A DNA stretch of 64,000 bases from Verrucomicrobium sp. BvORR106 (GTDB lineage: Bacteria; Verrucomicrobiota; Verrucomicrobiia; Verrucomicrobiales; Verrucomicrobiaceae): contig NZ_BATR01000093.1 in the NCBI RefSeq assembly GCF_000739655.1, forward strand, positions 1-64,000, given 5' to 3'. Position numbers and translations under genes: made by a program. Below are positions 23,703 through 32,800 of the stretch, piece by piece; the stretch's first letter is position 1; each line of letters starts with the position of its first letter. The notes below the pieces were generated by a model. The model had not been told where the DNA came from. It searched no databases and saw only the letters and a list, made by a program, of their open reading frames with translations.

Positions 23703-25729
23703 GGTTTCGAAGGGAGATGAGTTTCACAGAGGATCGCGATGGTGCGATCATCGTGGTGACCGGGGGAAAAGAAGTTCATCCACTCGAGCAGGCTTTCTGC
23801 GGCCTGATCCCGGGTGGTGGCATCCCTCACCAGAGGCTGCAGTTCGGTCCAGAGTTCCTGCCATTCAGCGGGATCTGCGAGAGCGGACTCGCTGTTAAAC
23901 TTGGGATCGGAGATGCCGTCTGTAACCAGGACCAGGGCATCAAACTGTGGGACCAGGGCAAACTTGATCCGGTTCATGATGCCTTCTCCAGTGGCCAGGA
24001 CTTCCTTCATGGTGAGGAAGATGGTCTGCCCGGCAAACTCGCCTCCATCCGGTTGGGTGAGCAGGCAGGTGGCCCCGTCAGGCACGCCGACCACTGCAGC
24101 TCCGCCATCACCCACTGAAAAGGCGGCGATGAGCCAGCCGCCCGTGGCCATGGGGCGGGCAAGCGTGATGATCAGCGTGGTGTGGAAATCCCGCAGCGTG
24201 GCCTGAGATTCATTGGCTTGGTCTTCAATGGCCTTGCGGGCTGCGTAAGCTGCCCGGCCAAACTGGTTGTACAGCTCACCCTTGACCATCTGGCGCTTGT
24301 CAGCGGAATCAGCGTCTGCTGCCCAGGCTTCCGTCAAGGGGGTCAGAGTATCCTGGCCATTCTCTCCGAGGAGGCTGGAGAAATGCTCTTTGACCTTGGC
24401 GCAGGCAATTTTTGCCCCTTGCCGGGAATACTTGGCACTGCCTGCTCCATCGGCCACCGTCAGGACATACCACCCGGATTGAGGAAACCACGCCAGGGAA
24501 AAGTCATCGTCACGACAGCTGCCCACGTGGGCGTGGGAACGCCCTCGCAGGCTGGCCGCCGCCACCAGATGAGGCGAATCTCCCAGACTGCCGGTATCGG
24601 TGTCCGGTTTCCAGAAGAGAGAGGTGGTGTCTGACGCCAGATTCTTCCAGAGAGATCGGGGATCTGCGTTGATGGTGATTTGAAGCGTTCTCAACAGCTT
24701 GTCGGGACGGTCAGGGTCCGCACCTTGAATCAAGCAGGCAGCAGGAATCTCATACTCACCCGCCTGGAGAGGGCTGCCAGTGATGCTGATGCCATTGGTG
24801 GTCAGACCCTCTGGCAGGGCAGAGACTGGCTCAAAGGATGCAAAGGTGAGGGCTCCTGTCGCCAGATGAGACAGGACGTTCCCGGAGTACTCCCGACCTA
24901 CCGTGGCGTTGGGGAGCCGGACGGGGTAGGAGGGCAGAGGGGGAGGGCTGGGAAAATCACGTGAAGTCACGGCAGGAGGAACAGGGGGTGGTTCTGCGTC
25001 GGACGGAAGGCCGGGCGGGGTTTCGTCCGCCAACTCTGCGGCGAGCGGCGGTGCGGGAGGCTCCAGGTCAGGTGTGGCCTCTTCCGGCAGGGTGATTTCA
25101 GCAGGGGCGGGAGCGAGTGCTTGCGCAGCCGGCGTCGTGGGGATTTCCGGCAGGGAGGATTCCGGGACCGGAGGAGGAGTCTGCGTGGGGGCGGGCGGGG
25201 AGAGCGCGTGGATCAGTGCGTCCAGTTCCGGGGTGGGTTCGAGCCCATCAACCGTCAACAGGTGCTCGACAAGGGACACGAATCCCTGTGGCCAGGCGCT
25301 GTCTTCCCCCAGCCGGCTGAGGATGCTGACGTTCAGCCTCGTGGGAGGCGGGGGCACTTCATGCCCCAGCATCAAGAGATGCAGGACATTGGCCAGGGCC
25401 TGCTTGTCGCGCTGTTGCTGTTCTTCCATCGTCACCCCCTGGCCATTGGGGTAGCCGTAGTAAGTCTCGGCGGCGGTCAATGCGTCATCCCAGCCGATGC
25501 GGTGGCGGAAGAGGGCCACGTCGAAGTCGCCATTGGGCGCACAGATCAGCCTCTGGGCGCACACGGCCCCATGAGACTTGCCCTCAGCGTGAATCTCCGC
25601 GAGGCAACGAAGGAGAGGCAGGACGATGCGGGCCGGGTCGGCCTGGATCAAGTCCCGGTTTCCCAGCAAAAACTTGTGCAGCGGCTGCCGCTGCTCATTC
25701 CTTGTGCCGAGGGAATTGATGGCTGCCAT
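23699..25729 (-). CDS. PP2C-type phosphatase fused to a kinase-like remnant and an Ig-like domain
   Basis: 676 residues with several parts. Residues 1-185 resemble the C-lobe of a protein kinase (LLRCLAEIHAEGKSHGAVCAQRLI, with HGA where HRD is expected, and DFDVALFRHRIG in place of DFG), with no N-lobe: a pseudokinase fragment. A Pro/Glu-rich stretch (about 185-280) follows. Around 285-360 is an Ig/cadherin-like segment (LPNATVGREYSGNVLS, LPEGLTTNGISITGSPLQAGEYEIP). The last 290 residues are a PP2C phosphatase: ADGAGSAKYSRQGA, FSVGDGGAAVVG and LVTDGISDPKF, so the metal-binding aspartates are retained. It overlaps the kinase gene by four bases and should reverse that kinase's phosphorylation. 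Confidence 0.85.
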   Translation of the reverse strand: MAAINSLGTRNEQRQPLHKFLLGNRDLIQADPARIVLPLLRCLAEIHAEGKSHGAVCAQRLICAPNGDFDVALFRHRIGWDDALTAAETYYGYPNGQGVTMEEQQQRDKQALANVLHLLMLGHEVPPPPTRLNVSILSRLGEDSAWPQGFVSLVEHLLTVDGLEPTPELDALIHALSPPAPTQTPPPVPESSLPEIPTTPAAQALAPAPAEITLPEEATPDLEPPAPPLAAELADETPPGLPSDAEPPPVPPAVTSRDFPSPPPLPSYPVRLPNATVGREYSGNVLSHLATGALTFASFEPVSALPEGLTTNGISITGSPLQAGEYEIPAACLIQGADPDRPDKLLRTLQITINADPRSLWKNLASDTTSLFWKPDTDTGSLGDSPHLVAAASLRGRSHAHVGSCRDDDFSLAWFPQSGWYVLTVADGAGSAKYSRQGAKIACAKVKEHFSSLLGENGQDTLTPLTEAWAADADSADKRQMVKGELYNQFGRAAYAARKAIEDQANESQATLRDFHTTLIITLARPMATGGWLIAAFSVGDGGAAVVGVPDGATCLLTQPDGGEFAGQTIFLTMKEVLATGEGIMNRIKFALVPQFDALVLVTDGISDPKFNSESALADPAEWQELWTELQPLVRDATTRDQAAESLLEWMNFFSPGHHDDRTIAILCETHLPSKP

Positions 25730-25749
25730 GCAGAGAGGTGACAGGAGGG

Positions 25750-26385
25750 TTAGAACACCAGGTTCACCTCAGGCGGCGGAGGGGGGAGATGGATCTCCGT
25801 GCTGGCGCCCATGCTCACATTGCCTGCTGCCACACTGGAGGACACCCAGCGGAAAAAGCTGAGGAAACTACCGCTGTCCATCGTGTCCAGCGTCACCACA
25901 TGGTCTGCCAGGGGCAGCAGTTCGTCCTTCTTGGCCTTGGGGCCGGCCGCACAGGCAATGATGCTGGCGAACCCGCGCTTCTTCACCTGGGGGACGGTCT
26001 CCTTGTAGAGCATGATGTCGGACGGGGAACCGTCGGTCATGACAAAGAGGATCGGTTTCCAGTCCCCTTTGTTCTCGCCCTGAGACTTGAGCACCTCTGT
26101 GTCCACTCTCTGGCAAAGGACCTCCAGGGCGGCGCCCAGATTGGTCGGACCCGAATCAGGGCAGACGATCGGGGGGAGCTGGAGGGTCTCCAGGCTGCTG
26201 AGGGGCAGGACCACCTTCACATCCCGGTCAAAGGTGATGATGGAAAGGTGCAGGGACTCGAGTGCATGCGGATCCTGGCGCAAGCCGCTGAGCATGGCCT
26301 GAAGTCCAACTTTCACAGACTCCAGGGGTTCTCCTTTCATCGAACCAGAGGTGTCGATGAGGAGGTAGACGGGCAGGCGTCGCAT
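25750..26385 (-). CDS. vWA-domain protein, TerY-like (short paralogue 1)
   Basis: 211 residues, all one von Willebrand A domain. The metal site is intact: LIDTSGSMKGEP, GPTNLGAALE and FVMTDGSPSDIM. It lacks the zinc-ribbon tail of the 21097 paralogue and ends in a Pro-rich, mostly hydrophobic tail (HLPPPPPEVNLVF). The adjacent vWA gene has the same ending (QLPPPPPEIKVVV), so the two are recent relatives. The shared tail could be a docking peptide. Part of the terC-to-AIM24 train. Confidence 0.88.
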   Translation of the reverse strand: MRRLPVYLLIDTSGSMKGEPLESVKVGLQAMLSGLRQDPHALESLHLSIITFDRDVKVVLPLSSLETLQLPPIVCPDSGPTNLGAALEVLCQRVDTEVLKSQGENKGDWKPILFVMTDGSPSDIMLYKETVPQVKKRGFASIIACAAGPKAKKDELLPLADHVVTLDTMDSGSFLSFFRWVSSSVAAGNVSMGASTEIHLPPPPPEVNLVF

Positions 26386-26424
26386 GAGGGAAATAAGAAG
26401 GGGTTTCGGGGAGCAGTTGAATGA

Positions 26425-27063
26425 CTAGACCACGACCTTGATTTCAGGCGGTGGGGGAGGCAGTTGGTCCAGGCCTTCGACTTCCTTGCCAGCGGTCTCG
26501 ACAGCCTTGCTGTTGCTGCTGACGGAGGCGGACACCCATTTGAAGAACTTGGCCATGGCCGAATGGTCCGAGGTGTCCAGGCGCACCACTGCATCACCAG
26601 CGATCTGCTGAAGCACGGTGGCATCGCCCTTGTTCACAGCACATCCGACGACGACCCCCCACTTCTCCTGCTGGAAGCGGCCAAGGCCCTTCTTCCAGTC
26701 GTCCGTGGGGGCGCCATCGGTCATGATGAACACCATGGGCTTCCAGTCACCCTTGGTGGTGGCGGTGGTTTTGGCGAGTTGTTTGGAGGCGACATCCGCG
26801 ACGAGTGACAAGGCGTCACCAAGCGAGGTGGCACCCTGGGCAGTCAGGGCGGGCACCTGGAAGGCGGTCAGCTCTGTAAGCGGCACCTTCTCCGTGGCAT
26901 TCGAGTCAAAGGTGATCACGCTGAGGAAGGCGGTCTCCAGCGCATAGGGATCCTGGCGAAGCGCGGAGACCAGCATTTGCACACCGTTTTTGACCTGTTC
27001 AATCGGTTCCCCAAACATGGAGCCTGAGGTGTCGAGAAGCAGGAAAACAGGAAGTCGTCTCAT
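26425..27063 (-). CDS. vWA-domain protein, TerY-like (short paralogue 2)
   Basis: 212 residues. The von Willebrand A fold has LLDTSGSMFGEP, GATSLGDALS and FIMTDGAPTDDW. It is a close paralogue of the next gene downstream, including the LPPPPPEI ending, and lies 18 bases after the stop of the terD-family gene at 27082. vWA proteins of this type are thought to assemble multiprotein complexes with TerD proteins and the kinase/phosphatase pair. Cytoplasmic; no signal peptide. Confidence 0.88.
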   Translation of the reverse strand: MRRLPVFLLLDTSGSMFGEPIEQVKNGVQMLVSALRQDPYALETAFLSVITFDSNATEKVPLTELTAFQVPALTAQGATSLGDALSLVADVASKQLAKTTATTKGDWKPMVFIMTDGAPTDDWKKGLGRFQQEKWGVVVGCAVNKGDATVLQQIAGDAVVRLDTSDHSAMAKFFKWVSASVSSNSKAVETAGKEVEGLDQLPPPPPEIKVVV

Positions 27064-27081
27064 GATGGATGAAAAGAAAGG

Positions 27082-27699
27082 TTAGATGTGGGTTTTCAAG
27101 ATATCCACGAAGTTATCGGTGGCCTGGCCTTCACCCAGGGCACTGAACTTCCAGCCACTGCCCTGACGGGCCACTTCACCGAAGACCATGATGCACTTGC
27201 CATTGTAGTTGGGATCCGCGCCCAGGCTGTACCGGGCGATCTCTTTCCCCTTGGCATCAATGGCTCGCATGTAGGCGCTCTCCACTTCGCCGAAGTGCTG
27301 GTTGTTTCTGCGTCCCTGATAGATCTGCACCAGGAAGACGATGCGGTGGTATTGCGCTGGGAGGGCGTTGAGCTTCACCACGATCTGCTCATCGTCATTG
27401 TCACCGCTGCCTCCCACACGGTTGTCGCCCGAGTGGTAAATGGCCCCGCTGGGGTGGCGGAGGTTCTGGAAAAAGATGACATCACTCCCGATGAGCTTCT
27501 CACCGAGATTACGCACCTTGCCCTGTTCGTTCAGCACAAACGCGATGGCGTCCAGGTCATGTTCCTGGCTGCCACCGGTCAGCTTGGCGAAGAAGCCCTT
27601 CTTGCGGATCTTCCATCCCAGCCCGATGGTGATCTGGCTGAGATCGTTGGTGTCCTTTTCCAGACTGATGGTCTGGCCTTTTTGGAGGTTGATGGCCAT
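27082..27699 (-). CDS. TerD/TerZ-family protein (minus train)
   Basis: 205 residues starting MAINLQKGQTISLEKDTNDLS. The insert WKIRKKGFFAKLTGGSQEHDLDAIAFVL gives the first Ca2+ site, and GGSGDNDDEQIVVKL the second; VQIYQGRRNNQHFGEVESAYMRAI and FGEVARQGSGWKFSALGEG finish the fold. The basic insert before the first site makes it the counterpart of the plus-strand copy at 14695. Likely calcium-dependent scaffold of the ter complex. It lies 34 bases after the next terD-family gene. Confidence 0.88.
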   Translation of the reverse strand: MAINLQKGQTISLEKDTNDLSQITIGLGWKIRKKGFFAKLTGGSQEHDLDAIAFVLNEQGKVRNLGEKLIGSDVIFFQNLRHPSGAIYHSGDNRVGGSGDNDDEQIVVKLNALPAQYHRIVFLVQIYQGRRNNQHFGEVESAYMRAIDAKGKEIARYSLGADPNYNGKCIMVFGEVARQGSGWKFSALGEGQATDNFVDILKTHI

Positions 27700-27733
27700 G
27701 CAGGGGGTGGATGAGAGGGCTGAAGAACAATGG

Positions 27734-28285
27734 CTACGCGTACTTGGTCACATAGGCCTGGAGGCCACCTGTGGTGGCCAGCCCCATGGCTTCAAACCTC
27801 CAGGCGCCGTTGCGTTTGTAGAGTCGGCCGAATTCCACTGCGGTCTCGATGGAGAAGTCTTCGTCGAGCTCGTATTTGCAGATCTCGTCACCCGAGGCGG
27901 CGTCGTAGATGCGGATGAAGGAGTTGCGCACCTGCCCGAAGTTCTGACGACGGGTCTCGTAGTCGTGAATCGTCACGGTGAAGACGATCTGCTCCACGCG
28001 AGGATCAATTTTGCCCAGATCGAGGGTGAGCGTTTCATCGTCCCCGTCCGAGTTGCCGCCCGTGCGGTCGTCGCCTGAGGACGTCACCGCGCCGTCTGGC
28101 GACTGCATGTTGTTGTAGAAGACGAAGAACTCGTCTGCAGGAATCTTGTTGTTCGCACCGAGCAGGAACGCAGACGCATCAAGGTCAAAATCCTGGCCCG
28201 TCTTGGCCGGATCCCAGCCGAGGCCGACGCCAATTTTCTGCAGTCCGATGTCTACCCGTTGTCCTTTGCTTAGATTGATGGCCAT
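27734..28285 (-). CDS. TerD/TerE-family calcium-binding protein
   Basis: 183 residues starting MAINLSKGQRVDIG. Calcium-binding segments: [15 protein letters not shown] and GGNSDGDDETLTLDLGKI; VTIHDYETRRQNFGQVRNSFIRI is the conserved central strand pair. It is the closest of the four TerD proteins to TerE and to general stress proteins such as GSP16/17 of Bacillus. Second gene of the minus train, after terC, with a 13-bp hairpin between them. Confidence 0.9.
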   Translation of the reverse strand: MAINLSKGQRVDIGLQKIGVGLGWDPAKTGQDFDLDASAFLLGANNKIPADEFFVFYNNMQSPDGAVTSSGDDRTGGNSDGDDETLTLDLGKIDPRVEQIVFTVTIHDYETRRQNFGQVRNSFIRIYDAASGDEICKYELDEDFSIETAVEFGRLYKRNGAWRFEAMGLATTGGLQAYVTKYA

Positions 28286-28325
28286 CGCGGTCTTTTCTGG
28301 AAAAGATGTTTTGGTTGTGAGGAAC

Positions 28326-28355
28326 CAAGTGCCAGCGCGCAGGCGCTGGCACTTG
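28326..28355 (-). other. 13-bp stem hairpin between terC and the terD-family gene
   Basis: CAAGTGCCAGCGC and its exact complement are separated by GCAG. On the minus strand the hairpin is followed by GGTTCC, with no T-run, so it is unlikely to be a full intrinsic terminator. It sits 34 bases after the terC stop and 41 bases before the next ATG, and may set the expression ratio between membrane protein and downstream cytoplasmic genes or be a short dispersed repeat. Confidence 0.6.
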
Positions 28356-28389
28356 ATCGCAGATTCGGAAGCTGGTCGGTATGGAACCG

Positions 28390-29364
28390 TTATTTCTCAG
28401 CGGCGTCGCCATTTTCACCTTCCTCGGGCGCCTTGACTGCGAGTGACCAGATCACCCCGGTAAGAAGCACGACTGCGACGATGGAAAGACTGACGACATT
28501 CGGCAGGTGGAAGCCGAAGGCGCTTCCGATAAGCTTGCCAGACACAAAGATGAGCAGGACCATCACGGCCTTGTCCAGAGCCCAGAAGAGCCCTTGTGCC
28601 GCTACCAAGAGGAAGTACAGACTGCGCAGACCAGCGGCCGCCCAGAGACTGGAGGTGATCATCAGGTAGGGGTCGCGAACCACGGCCACGATTACGGGCA
28701 TGGAATCGAAGGCGAAGATCACGTCGCAGACCTCGATGCAGATCAGGCAGAGAAACAGGGGAGTGACGCCATGGTGGAAGAACTTGCCGCTCTCAATCGA
28801 AGGGTTGGTGGAGGCAAATTTGCGGACCGCCAGCACCGACCAGTGACTGGTGTAGTCCACCTCTTCGTCATCTTCACCGCTCTTCCACATCTTCCACACG
28901 GTCCAGAGAACCACGAGGGCGAAGAGGATGAGGATGTAAGGGCTGACGTTGACGATCAGGGCACCAAAGCCGAGGAAGAAGAAGCGGAAGATGATGGCTC
29001 CCAAAATGCCCCAATAGAGGATGCGGTGCTGGAAGTGCTGCCGGTTTTCCTGTGTCAGGCCGAAGGACTTGAAGATCAGGTAGAAGGCAAAGAGGTTGTC
29101 CAGTGCGAGGGCCTTCTCAAGGACGTAGCCGGTCGCGTACAGACTGCCAGCCTCAGCGCCTCGGGAGTGCCAGATGTAGTATCCGAAAGCAGCGGAACAA
29201 AGGACCCAGATGATGGACCAAATCAGGGCATTGCCCATGGTGATCTTGTGTCCGCTCTTGTGAGTCAGAAGGTCCACCAGAACCGCCAGGACAAACGGTA
29301 TGATGAAGACCAGGACGTCAGTGAGACTGATGGACGAGAATACGGATAAGGAGTTTTCCAACAT
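28390..29364 (-). CDS. terC: TerC-family integral membrane protein
   Basis: 324 residues from the ATG at 29364; an earlier in-frame start would add 23 non-hydrophobic residues. About eight or nine membrane segments are visible. The TerC signatures are LEKALALDNLFAFYLIFKSFG and ICIEVCDVIFAFDSMPVIVAV, each with acidic residues inside the membrane, thought to move metal ions (Mn2+ in characterised relatives). The C-terminus is acidic and cytoplasmic (APEEGENGDAAEK). It starts the minus-strand ter train and is the only membrane-spanning component in the cluster, so it is the likely anchor for the TerD, TerB and vWA proteins. Confidence 0.92.
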   Translation of the reverse strand: MLENSLSVFSSISLTDVLVFIIPFVLAVLVDLLTHKSGHKITMGNALIWSIIWVLCSAAFGYYIWHSRGAEAGSLYATGYVLEKALALDNLFAFYLIFKSFGLTQENRQHFQHRILYWGILGAIIFRFFFLGFGALIVNVSPYILILFALVVLWTVWKMWKSGEDDEEVDYTSHWSVLAVRKFASTNPSIESGKFFHHGVTPLFLCLICIEVCDVIFAFDSMPVIVAVVRDPYLMITSSLWAAAGLRSLYFLLVAAQGLFWALDKAVMVLLIFVSGKLIGSAFGFHLPNVVSLSIVAVVLLTGVIWSLAVKAPEEGENGDAAEK

Positions 29365-29842
29365 GGTAACAGAGGGGGCAGTTGTTCCAGCGTTTCGCCG
29401 ATTCCCTAGACATGCGTCTGGGAAGGCGCGCAAGAAGAAAGTCTGGCACCCAAGGCGGGCCAGTGGATTGCTTAGCGGGGTAGTTGGAGGTCTGGAATCA
29501 GAACCGCCCTCAGTCTGGGCGTGTTGTGAGAGGTGATTGTGTTTGTAATTACTATGTAGATTCTTTTGTGGTGAGCTTCATCCACTAGAGAGCCTTGGGG
29601 AAATGGAGTGTCTCAATTAGGGGATCAAACGGGATTGATAAAATGATCTACTATTGAGACTGATAGGTTTCCTTATTGATGATTCAAAATCAACTTCTTA
29701 GCATCATTTTATAGAAATTGGACCCGCTCGTTGGGCCCGCAGTTCCGTTTCCGTCGAGACGAGTCATGGAGTTCACACCTGCCTACGGAGTACGCGCTGA
29801 ACGTCGTGATGTAGGTACAGGGTATATGCTTAATATTTCGCC
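29365..29842. other. Divergent intergenic region between terC and the pseudopilin cassette
   Basis: A 478-bp gap that should hold the promoters of both divergent trains. It is A+T-richer than the flanks from about 29530 to 29720. ATAAAATGAT at 29638-29647 is matched in reverse complement by ATCATTTTAT at 29703-29712, and TTGATGATTCAAAATCAA (29676-29693) is nearly palindromic; either might be a regulator site. I see no gene, and no promoter I would defend. Confidence 0.5.
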
Positions 29843-32800
29843 ATGAAATTTAAACCCACATTGGCCTCTCTCCGGCGGCGTGCTGGAATAGCGCTCGTCC
29901 TCGTTCTAGGCTCCGTCGCGCTGGTATCCATGCTCGTGGTGGCCTTCCTCACCCTGGCGCGGACTGAGCAACGGGCCGCTGCGGCGTTCTCGGATACAGC
30001 GGATGCGCGGAACCTCTCGGAGATGCCGCTCAATTTGGCGATCGCCCAGATCCGGCGGGCTACTGAGCAGAATGGCGTGACCCAGACCTGGGCCTCACAG
30101 CCGGGCATGATTCGAGTGTACGGCACGGAGAAGGATGCCACCACGAGCAACGCCCGCTCCAAGATGGTGGCCATGTACAAGCTGTACAGTGACGACCGCA
30201 TGGTGGTGATGAAGGAAGGGGTAACCTCGACCACAGGAGGGCTGACTACTACCGAGGTGACCACCGCCCTGAACACTGACGAAGCTGATCTGGCGAACTG
30301 GCAAAAGGTGCCGGGGATGTATGTGGACTTGAACGAACCGGCTCCCGTCGTGCTGGCGGACAGCCAGAAGGTGGGCATCCAGTTTCCCATTGCGGATCCT
30401 CGGGCCATCTTTCCCCGCTCGGGTGGGGTGGGGGTGGAGGGGTTCAACTTCCGTGGCAACACGAAGGCGACGGTGCCGTTGGCTGGTGCCGCCGTGCCGG
30501 GTACGGTGATGCCGGCGGATGAGTCGAACTTGGATGCGCGCCTGCCCATGCCGGTGCGCTGGCATTATCAACTCTCCGATGGTCGGCTGGTCGCACCCAC
30601 AGGTGGTACCGCCGAGGCGGGACTGGAGTTTCCTGAAACGGACCGCCCTACTGCAGCAAACCCCATTGTAGGCAGGTTGGCATTTTGGACGGATGACGAC
30701 TCCACCAAGATTAACATCAACACCGCCACTGAAGGCACCGCTTGGGACATGCCTCGCGCTTACACGGACTCCGACGCGAAGTATGCGAGAAAGCAGCCCG
30801 CGCAGAACGAGTTCTCCCGCTACCCCGGGCATCCGGCGCAGACCTCGCTGAGCCCCGTGTTCCAGGCCTTCGGCGAGCCCTGGAAGATGGACTTTGGCAT
30901 GACCGACGCAGAGGTGTCTGCCAGAGTGCAGCGTTATCACGCCATCAGCCCCCGCATCCCCTGGGGTGGGAGCATGGGCGGGACGGTGGCACCCACGGCG
31001 GCGATCCCGCTTGTCGACAGCACCGGGGCTCCTGTTAAAGATGATCGCCTGTATGCCACGCTTGATGAGTTGGTGTATGACCGCAACCGGGCCGCGCAGA
31101 ACCCCGCCCTGACCTGGCGGGACATGGAGATCGGCCGCTTCTTCCTCACGGCGCACAGCCGGGCCCCGGAGCTGAACCTTTTTAACAAGCCGCGGATCCT
31201 GCTGTGGCCCACTTCAGTGAATGCCGCGCATCGAAATGCGATGGACAAGTTGCTGCTCTTCCTGGGGACGGGCGGTGGACGCACCTGGTACATCCAGCGC
31301 GCGGCGAACTATACCAACAAAGACAATCCCGGCTCCAGCCAGGACCCGAAAGGGGATCTCAAGATTGGGGAGGATTCCTTCGGCAACAAGCCGCTGGTCA
31401 CCGCGCCGGGCCGCAATTCAGACATGTATGAAAGCTACCTCAAGGCGCTTACTGGAAACAACTCGCCCACCTCCGAGGGGGGCGCGGTGAAGGCGTATGA
31501 GGTGCCGGGCTTTGGAGGCAACTTCAAAACCAAGTACACCCCGGTGCGGCGCGATCAGATCCTGACGGAGATGTTCGACTTCTTGCGCTGGTCGGTGAAT
31601 AGCTACAACACGGGCATGGAACCGAAGTACATGTACCTGCCGCAACGCGGTGGCGGGAACCTGGGGGAATCCACCGCAGTGCCGCTGATCCCGGGCATCA
31701 AGAATGACGTCCCCTCGACAGTCACCAAGTCCACCAAGGGGTTCGGCCGCTTCCCTACGATCACTGAGGTGGCGATTGTTTTTGTTGCGGCTGAGAACAC
31801 GGGCGAGACCCTGCCGGATGGTTTCCTGAAGACCAAGAAGATGCAGGCCTTCATCGTGCTGGAGCCGTTCTCCCCCACGGTGGGCATGCCGAGCTGGTCC
31901 GCAAATGTTCGTTACAAGATCACGGGGCTGGACAACTTCAAGGCGGATGGGACGAGCATGGGATTCCCTTCATCAGGTGTGAACCGCGCAAGCACCCCCA
32001 ATGGATGGGTGGACGGGGGGCACAACACGGCCTTCACCGGGCTGGGTGCCCAGTTCGTCAATGCAGATCTGGGAGGCAGCGGGGACGTGGATGCGGCCGG
32101 CAGCAACAAAATCCTGGATCGAACCGACGAGAAAAAGGGGTTCCCGTTTTACAGCGAACTCGTGGATGTGGATGGCAAGGGCCAGTTTGTCTTTAGTGGT
32201 GGCGATATCGTAGTGGAGGTGCAGACGGGCTTTGGGGCGCAGGCCAGTGCCCGCATCGTACAGAGGCTGACGCTGAAGTTTCCGCCTGCCACTCTGCAGG
32301 TGCCGAAGATGAAGCCTGCTGATGCGACCACCAAGGGGTTGACCGACATCACGAAGCGCTTCTACAAGAAGGTGGATGGAGGGCTCTTCAACTGCCTCAT
32401 CGTGGAGGGCGATGTGACCCGCAGTGTGGAGATCAACGCGGCGGCCACAAGCCCCACCAAGGGCGATCTGCGACTGCTGGCTGCCACGGAGCAAGTGCCT
32501 GCCACCTGGTTCACCACCCATCCAAAATATGAGGATACCACGGTGCGGGCGCTGCACTTCCTGCGACAAGGGGCACAGACCCACGCGGGTCAGATCGGCT
32601 ACTTTGGTTCAGACGACACCGTCGGGAAGGGGAATGGGACCAACCGCCCTTCTACACAAAACACGGCCGGAGTGCTGGTGAAGGGGATGACTTACTTCCG
32701 CGATTGCCCCCCGGCCGTAACGCGTGGACTGGCGGGAGCATTCAACTCCGACAATCGCCCTGGCGACTGGGACAATGGAACGGGCCGCATCGAAGATGGT

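Noticed and set aside
22374-23720. Plus-strand open frame of 448 codons opposite the kinase gene
   Set aside because: Shadow of a GC-rich gene; its translation has no domain, while the minus frame shows all kinase motifs.
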